23,416 nucleotides of DNA, taken from contig CAZHIX010000015.1 of the NCBI GenBank assembly GCA_964532715.1, positions 1 to 23,416 on the forward strand. Direction: 5' to 3'. How positions within the stretch are numbered: the first letter of the stretch is position 1; the number at the start of each line of letters is the position of its first letter. Positions 19,902 through 23,416 of this stretch are shown here, one piece after another. The notes beneath the pieces were generated by a model. The model was given only the letters and a program-made list of their open reading frames with translations. It ran no database searches and was not told the DNA's origin. The DNA comes from 1-14-0-10-45-29 sp964532715. GTDB taxonomy: Archaea > Micrarchaeota > Micrarchaeia > Anstonellales > Anstonellaceae. The position numbers and the translations under genes were made by a program.

Positions 19902-19953
19902 TAAAAATAAAATTAAAACAAAAATAAAGTAAATATAAAACAAAAATAAAAAA
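19902..19953 (-). terminator. T-rich terminator region after rps7
   Basis: Directly after the S7 stop (19963), the minus strand has about 50 bases of T-rich sequence (several runs of five to seven Ts, for example TTTTTTT and ATTTTTG). Long T-tracts of this kind end archaeal transcripts. It probably terminates the rpoA1-to-rps7 operon and separates it from the pilin-like pair. Confidence 0.65.
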
Positions 19954-19962
19954 AGAAAAAAA

Positions 19963-20574
19963 CTAACGGGAACTACGCGCCATACGTTCAGTTTCGTCTT
20001 TCTTCTTGATTGCATACGAAGACTGCGTATCGCCTTTTGCACCAAACTCTATTTCATCTGCTAAAGCTTGTGCAAGCGTTTTCTTATTGTTAAAACCACC
20101 CATTATAGCAGCTAGAGTTATATTACGCAACGCCATATCAAGTCTTCTTGATGCAGATACATCAACTGCAACCTGATAAGAAACGCCTCCAAAAGATACA
20201 CGAGTGAAATCTTCACGTGGTGCTGAATTTTGGATTGCATCAATCAAAAGTTGAACTGGATTTTGATTCGTTCGTTTTTCAACAATCTCAAATGCATTTT
20301 CAACTATTTTCAATGCTCTTGCTTTTTGACCTTGCATTGAACCTCGTGTGCGAATGACTTTTCCAGAAGTTTTTCTTCCAGTTCCGCCACGCATTAACTT
20401 ATTTGCAAGACGTTCTACTATATTCATGCGTGATTTGTAAAACTGTTTTTTTGCTTGTCTTCCGAAAGAGTGCGGAATATTTACTGCCTTGAGGTTTACG
20501 TAATTGACTAAAGATGGGTCTGAAACCACTACAGACTCCATATCGTATTTTCCAAATAATTTGTTGTTCATCAT
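19963..20574 (-). CDS. rps7: Ribosomal protein S7 (uS7)
   Basis: This 203-residue protein matches archaeal S7, which binds the 16S rRNA head and helps form the E-site. Recognisable parts are LVNYVNLKAVNIPHSFGRQA (22-41), MNIVERLANKLMRGGTGRKT, the helix ALKIVENAFEIVEKRTNQNP, and VQLLIDAIQNSAPRED. The C-terminal VDVSASRRLDMALRNIT and the archaeal end IKKKDETERMARSSR follow. The first ATG (20574) is favoured: a GAGGT Shine-Dalgarno (20583-20587) sits eight bases upstream and overlaps the S12 stop. A second ATG follows directly (20571). It is the last gene of the RNA polymerase/ribosomal run and is followed by a T-rich terminator. Confidence 0.97.
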   Translation of the reverse strand: MMNNKLFGKYDMESVVVSDPSLVNYVNLKAVNIPHSFGRQAKKQFYKSRMNIVERLANKLMRGGTGRKTSGKVIRTRGSMQGQKARALKIVENAFEIVEKRTNQNPVQLLIDAIQNSAPREDFTRVSFGGVSYQVAVDVSASRRLDMALRNITLAAIMGGFNNKKTLAQALADEIEFGAKGDTQSSYAIKKKDETERMARSSR

Positions 20575-20580
20575 GATAAT

Positions 20581-21009
20581 CTACCTCTTGGGCTTTTCTT
20601 TCTTTTTGCGCACAAGCTGTTGTAAATCAGTATCATTTACCTTTATGACCTTATATCTTACACCTGGGATTGAACCCATCTGTCCGCGTTGTGAGCCACC
20701 AAGACCCTCAACCATGACTTCGTCGTGTTCATCAATGTAGTTTATAGCCCCATTTCTTGGTGCATGACAAGTTACAAGCTTACCGTTTTTTATAAGCTGA
20801 ATTTTCACACATTTAATTAATCCCGAGTGAGGCTGTTTTTGCTCAAGTTGTTTTTTCTCAATCACAATACCTTTTGCCTGAGAAGTACCCTCAAGTGGGT
20901 CAAATTTTTCTTTGAGCTTTAGCTTCTTTCGTTTCCATGGTTTTTTTAACCATCTTTGTTTTTTTCTTCGTCGTTTAAGATCACGACCTGCAAACTCTCC
21001 TTTTCCCAA
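20581..21009 (-). CDS. rps12: Ribosomal protein S12 (uS12) with TTG start
   Basis: This 142-residue protein has the archaeal S12 N-terminus MGKGEFAGRDLKRRRKKQRW, then DPLEGTSQAKGIVIEK, QPHSGLIKCVKIQLIKNGK, GAINYIDEHDEVMVEGLGG and SIPGVRYKVIKVND. S12 lies in the decoding centre of the small subunit. Several normally strict positions differ: PNSA is PHSG and a following Arg is Ile, and the Asp before LPGVRY/IPGVRY (Asp88 of E. coli S12) is Ser. The start is a TTG at 21009; no in-frame ATG exists nearby, and GGTGAT precedes it with proper spacing. S7 follows after a 6-base gap. Identity is certain; the substitutions should be checked against base quality. Confidence 0.95.
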   Translation of the reverse strand: MGKGEFAGRDLKRRRKKQRWLKKPWKRKKLKLKEKFDPLEGTSQAKGIVIEKKQLEQKQPHSGLIKCVKIQLIKNGKLVTCHAPRNGAINYIDEHDEVMVEGLGGSQRGQMGSIPGVRYKVIKVNDTDLQQLVRKKKEKPKR

Positions 21010-21040
21010 TTTATCACCATGTATATGTATATATTATAAA

Positions 21041-21466
21041 TTAACGTGTATTTGCCAAGCGCAAATCGCAACGAAACTTGCGCATAACAAGTTCGCGATG
21101 AAGCTTAATTCGGTCGCCGCCACGTCCGATTGCTGCTCCTCGATCTTTCTCATCTACGCTAACAAAAACTGTTTTACTATTATTCTTCTCGTGGATGTTT
21201 ATATTCTTTATGCCTACTGGGGCAAATATGTGTTTTATGAATTCTTCCAAAATTGGCTTATCTTCAAACACCAAAATCTGACGTGAAAACGCCTGGCGCA
21301 CTTTTGTTATGTTTGCACCTCTACTCCCAATTGCCTTACCCATATCCTCAGGTGGAACCAAGAATACTACGGATTTTGGACTTATTAAGATGTCCGATGC
21401 ACTTGCACCAGTAAGGTTTTCAAATAGCGCAAGAGCTTTCAAATCATCATTGGAAATTTCAACCAT
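21041..21466 (-). CDS. nusA: NusA-like transcription factor with two KH domains
   Basis: This 141-residue protein corresponds to the archaeal NusA-like factor, which lacks the N-terminal polymerase-binding domain of bacterial NusA and consists of two KH RNA-binding domains. The first contains PPEDMGKAIGSRGANITKVR (with the GSRG loop) and the second contains EKDRGAAIGRGGDRIKLHRE (GRGG loop). Such proteins bind RNA in transcription termination or antitermination. The start is ATG 21466; a TTG at 21469 is in frame but less likely. Its position between rpl30e and rps12 is the usual archaeal order. The 74-base gap to rpl30e contains a terminator-like hairpin and an AT-rich box near 21491-21500 that could give this gene its own promoter. 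Confidence 0.93.
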   Translation of the reverse strand: MVEISNDDLKALALFENLTGASASDILISPKSVVFLVPPEDMGKAIGSRGANITKVRQAFSRQILVFEDKPILEEFIKHIFAPVGIKNINIHEKNNSKTVFVSVDEKDRGAAIGRGGDRIKLHRELVMRKFRCDLRLANTR

Positions 21467-21515
21467 CAATTCACATCTTTATTATTGGCATTTGATTATT
21501 ACAAAACATTGTTCT

Positions 21516-21547
21516 AGTAAAAAAATATTGTTCAATAAAAGTTATTG
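21516..21547 (-). terminator. Possible intrinsic-like terminator after rpl30e
   Basis: On the minus strand the stop of rpl30e is followed by CAATAA/TTATTG (stem 21533-21538 with 21542-21547, three-base loop) and then a run of seven Ts (about 21519-21525). It resembles an intrinsic terminator inside the operon and might lower expression of the downstream genes. The stem is AT-rich and weak. Confidence 0.35.
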
Positions 21548-21868
21548 CACAAAACTTAGAATTGGCGAATCTCCAGTTTCTAAAACGACTAATGCACTTA
21601 CAACAAACGGTTTTCCACAAAGAGCACCAAGTGAGCGAGAATCTTCAGAAACTTTCAATAGTTTCATATCTGAAATTTTTGCATATTTTTGCAAATCCGC
21701 AAAATCATCTAAAGATACATTTGATGCCAAGATTACAAGTTTTCCTTGCCCATTAAGTACCTTCTTTTTTACACCCGACATCCCAAGTGATACTTTTCCA
21801 GTATCGACACACATACGTATCGCTTTTGAGATATCAAGCGAATCGCTTGTTTGTTTTTTAGTTGCCAT
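21542..21868 (-). CDS. rpl30e: Ribosomal protein L30e (eL30)
   Basis: A 108-residue member of the L7Ae/L30e RNA-binding family. It has DISKAIRMCVDTGKVSLGMS (12-31), GVKKKVLNGQGKLVILASNV (32-51) and LQKYAKISDMKLLKV (about 59-73). LGALCGKPFVVSALVV follows (about 80-95), the conserved LG..CGKPF signature. The protein belongs to the large subunit and contacts kink-turn RNA. A GAGGTAAT Shine-Dalgarno precedes the ATG. It lies between rpoA2 and nusA, its standard archaeal location. The 119-base gap upstream contains a TATA-like TTTATAC (about 21930-21937), so an internal promoter is possible. Confidence 0.95.
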   Translation of the reverse strand: MATKKQTSDSLDISKAIRMCVDTGKVSLGMSGVKKKVLNGQGKLVILASNVSLDDFADLQKYAKISDMKLLKVSEDSRSLGALCGKPFVVSALVVLETGDSPILSFVQ

Positions 21869-21987
21869 AATATTACCTCAGATTTTATCCTCTCTAATAT
21901 TTTTGGTATTTGCATACTATTAGATATTAGTATAAATTGAATTCACAAATTCATAGCACAATCGCACAAATACAAATATTAAAATAA

Positions 21988-22992
21988 TTACAATTTCATT
22001 CTTAATTTTACCAAACCCGTACCTACGGGTACTGTCTGTCCAACAATGATATTTTCAGTAACACCAATTAAATTATCATCTTCGGCAGTTACAGAAGCAT
22101 TCACTAGATGTTTAATTGTTTCTTCGTATGCTGCACGTGCAAGAACACCTGCTTTTTGTCCTGCAAGCCCGTGTCTGCCAATTGAGCTTATTTTACCATC
22201 TTTAGTCATTGCATCTGCTAAAAGCATTAAATGACGAACATCTACAGATAAACCTTGTGAATCTAAAACTTGTCTAAATTCCTTAACAAGTGCATTTCTT
22301 GCACCTTCAACACCAAATACTTTTTCTATCTCTTTTACATCATTAGTATAAACTCTTGAAAAATCAATACCAACGACATCTTTTATTCCAAGTATGTTCG
22401 TACCAGATGTTCTTATGAAAAATTCGCCACTCTTGTCTTTTATAACTATAGAACGTCTTATCTCGGATACCCCTTTTATTTGAACTTCAGTTAATTTGTT
22501 AGTGATACGCCTCAACGCCCTTAGTGAACTTACTTGTGGTTTTACAACTATTTTGTTTTCACGACATTCGCAAGGTGCATTACAACTTTTCTTTACCGCT
22601 TCGCGTACATCATCGATATTTATTTTTCTCTCTTCAAGCTCATTTTCGTTGAGTTCTAATATTATTTTCTTTGATGAAAAATCTTCAGATATATCACAAA
22701 TTTGTTTAAGTAAAACCTCGTCAAGCTCATATGCAATTTTTTGAGCTTTTTTCTCATCGGTGGCATTAGCACCCTCAAGATAAATATCCATTAATGGTTT
22801 TTTTGGAGTTTTTCTTGCATCCACAAGCTCAATGAGTCTTGGAAGACCAGTTGGCACTTGCTCTGCGACTCCAGCATAGTGAAATGTTCTCATAGTCATC
22901 TGAGTACCAGGTTCACCAATAGACTGAGCAGCTACAATACCAACTGCTTCACCAACTGCAATTTTATCTTTTTCTTGTATTTTTGACGACAT
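21988..22992 (-). CDS. rpoA2: DNA-directed RNA polymerase subunit A''
   Basis: This 334-residue protein is the C-terminal part of the largest RNA polymerase subunit, separate in archaea. It starts MSSKIQEKDKIAVGEAVGIV and contains the trigger-loop region AAQSIGEPGTQMTMRTFHYA. GVAEQVPTGLPRLIELVDAR follows, and the C-terminal part has FGVEGARNALVKEF, VDVRHLMLLADAMT and RHGLAGQKAGVLARAAYEET. All pieces expected for catalysis of nucleotide addition are present. The segment VAEQVPTGLPR is one residue shorter than the common archaeal VAEMNVTLGLPR, a form I associate with DPANN archaea (from memory). The start ATG 22992 has GGTG six bases upstream; a longer reading from 23001 is rejected. It begins nine bases after the A' stop. 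Confidence 0.96.
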   Translation of the reverse strand: MSSKIQEKDKIAVGEAVGIVAAQSIGEPGTQMTMRTFHYAGVAEQVPTGLPRLIELVDARKTPKKPLMDIYLEGANATDEKKAQKIAYELDEVLLKQICDISEDFSSKKIILELNENELEERKINIDDVREAVKKSCNAPCECRENKIVVKPQVSSLRALRRITNKLTEVQIKGVSEIRRSIVIKDKSGEFFIRTSGTNILGIKDVVGIDFSRVYTNDVKEIEKVFGVEGARNALVKEFRQVLDSQGLSVDVRHLMLLADAMTKDGKISSIGRHGLAGQKAGVLARAAYEETIKHLVNASVTAEDDNLIGVTENIIVGQTVPVGTGLVKLRMKL

Positions 22993-23001
22993 GAAAACCA
23001 C

Positions 23002-23416
23002 CTATGAAGAATCCTTCTCCTTTGCATACTTGAGAACCTTGTTATTCATCGGATCAAGCATATCACCATATGTATATTGAACAATAGACATTGCAGAATC
23101 ACGCACAGAATAATCAGGCAAAACTATCATATCTTGTAATGCGTTGATTAGACGTCTTTGCATATATCCTGAACGAGCAGTACGAATAGCAGTATTGACC
23201 AACGATTCACGACCCCCCATGGAATGTTGGAAAAACTCAGTTGGAGTTAGACCTTTTTTGAACGATGAGAATACGAAACCTTTGGCAAGTGCACCTTTGT
23301 CTGCCTTTGAATAATGAGGTAAAACACGACCTCTGTATCCACGCGAAGGACGTTTGCTTCTAATAGCTTGCTGACCAACCATGGAAGCCATTTGAATAGC
23401 ATTTAGAAGAGAACCT
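23002..23416 (-). CDS. rpoA1: DNA-directed RNA polymerase subunit A', C-terminal part (partial)
   Basis: The frame is open to the window edge on the minus strand and ends at 23002 (137 codons visible plus stop). The visible protein includes GSLLNAIQMASMVGQQAIRS, RVLPHYSKADKGALAKGFV, SSFKKGLTPTEFFQHSMGGR, ESLVNTAIRTARSGYMQRRL and YGDMLDPMNNK, matching the end of the archaeal A' subunit (bridge helix region and the QxGYMQRRL motif). It ends where archaeal A' normally ends, so the subunit is split in the standard place. The next gene, A'', begins nine bases later with a GGTG element, so the two are translated from one transcript. The 5' part of the gene lies outside the window. Confidence 0.95.
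   Translation of the reverse strand, partial: GSLLNAIQMASMVGQQAIRSKRPSRGYRGRVLPHYSKADKGALAKGFVFSSFKKGLTPTEFFQHSMGGRESLVNTAIRTARSGYMQRRLINALQDMIVLPDYSVRDSAMSIVQYTYGDMLDPMNNKVLKYAKEKDSS

Noticed and set aside
1..23416. CRISPR array, insertion sequence or prophage
   Set aside because: No regularly spaced repeats, transposase, integrase or terminal inverted repeats were seen. The only multi-copy elements are two short two-copy direct repeats.

Overview
The window is AT-rich archaeal chromosomal DNA. The marks of an archaeon are a split RNA polymerase large subunit (A' and A''), the linked order rpoA1-rpoA2-rpl30e-nusA-rps12-rps7, ribosomal protein L10e, two secreted proteins with class III (prepilin-type) signal peptides, a geranylgeranyl-reductase-family flavoprotein, and TATA boxes about 26-29 bases upstream of many start codons. 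A bacterial-type gyrA/gyrB pair, compact genes, small membrane and zinc-ribbon miniproteins and many unrecognised surface proteins suggest a DPANN-like lineage (for example Micrarchaeota or Diapherotrites). That placement is inference, because the window has no rRNA. A run of ten Ns (19312-19321) shows the sequence is a draft or metagenome assembly.

Layout. 1-1716 (minus): two diverged tandem paralogues of unknown function, the first running off the window. They are divergent from a flavoprotein reductase (1775-3058, plus). 3059-3757: two zinc-ribbon miniproteins, on opposite strands. 3758-6597 (minus): an MFS transporter, a class I methyltransferase and a membrane-anchored nuclease related to archaeal Holliday junction resolvases. 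6627-10725: mostly envelope proteins, namely a bitopic Ser/Asn-rich protein, three small membrane proteins and an N-glycosylation-rich lipoprotein, with a YbjQ-family protein among them. 10804-12010: a P-loop kinase-like protein divergent from a Maf-like nucleotide pyrophosphatase. 11973-17076 (minus): a gyrB-gyrA operon whose GyrA has a C-terminal low-complexity acidic tail of about 230 residues. 17077-17521: a long divergent control region. 17522-18639 (plus): L10e followed by a winged-helix protein. 18752-19859 (minus): two pilin-like proteins, each with its own promoter. 19963-23416 (minus): S7, S12, NusA-like, L30e, RNA polymerase A'' and the end of A'.

Two modes of translation start can be read. 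Many first or isolated genes (starts at 5188, 6132, 6597, 8042, 8233, 10431, 11349, 19210, 19859) have a TATA-like box centred about 24-29 bases before the start codon, as expected for leaderless mRNAs. Genes inside operons (15101, 18067, 20574, 21009, 21868, 22992), and also 8611 and 17522, carry a GGTG or GAGGT Shine-Dalgarno element 5-8 bases before the start. This distinction was used to trim several starts.

No complete new system such as a defence island or mobile element is evident. The points most worth a second look are the tandem paralogues beside the reductase, the GyrA tail, a changed S12 decoding-loop region, the pilin pair and the envelope protein block.
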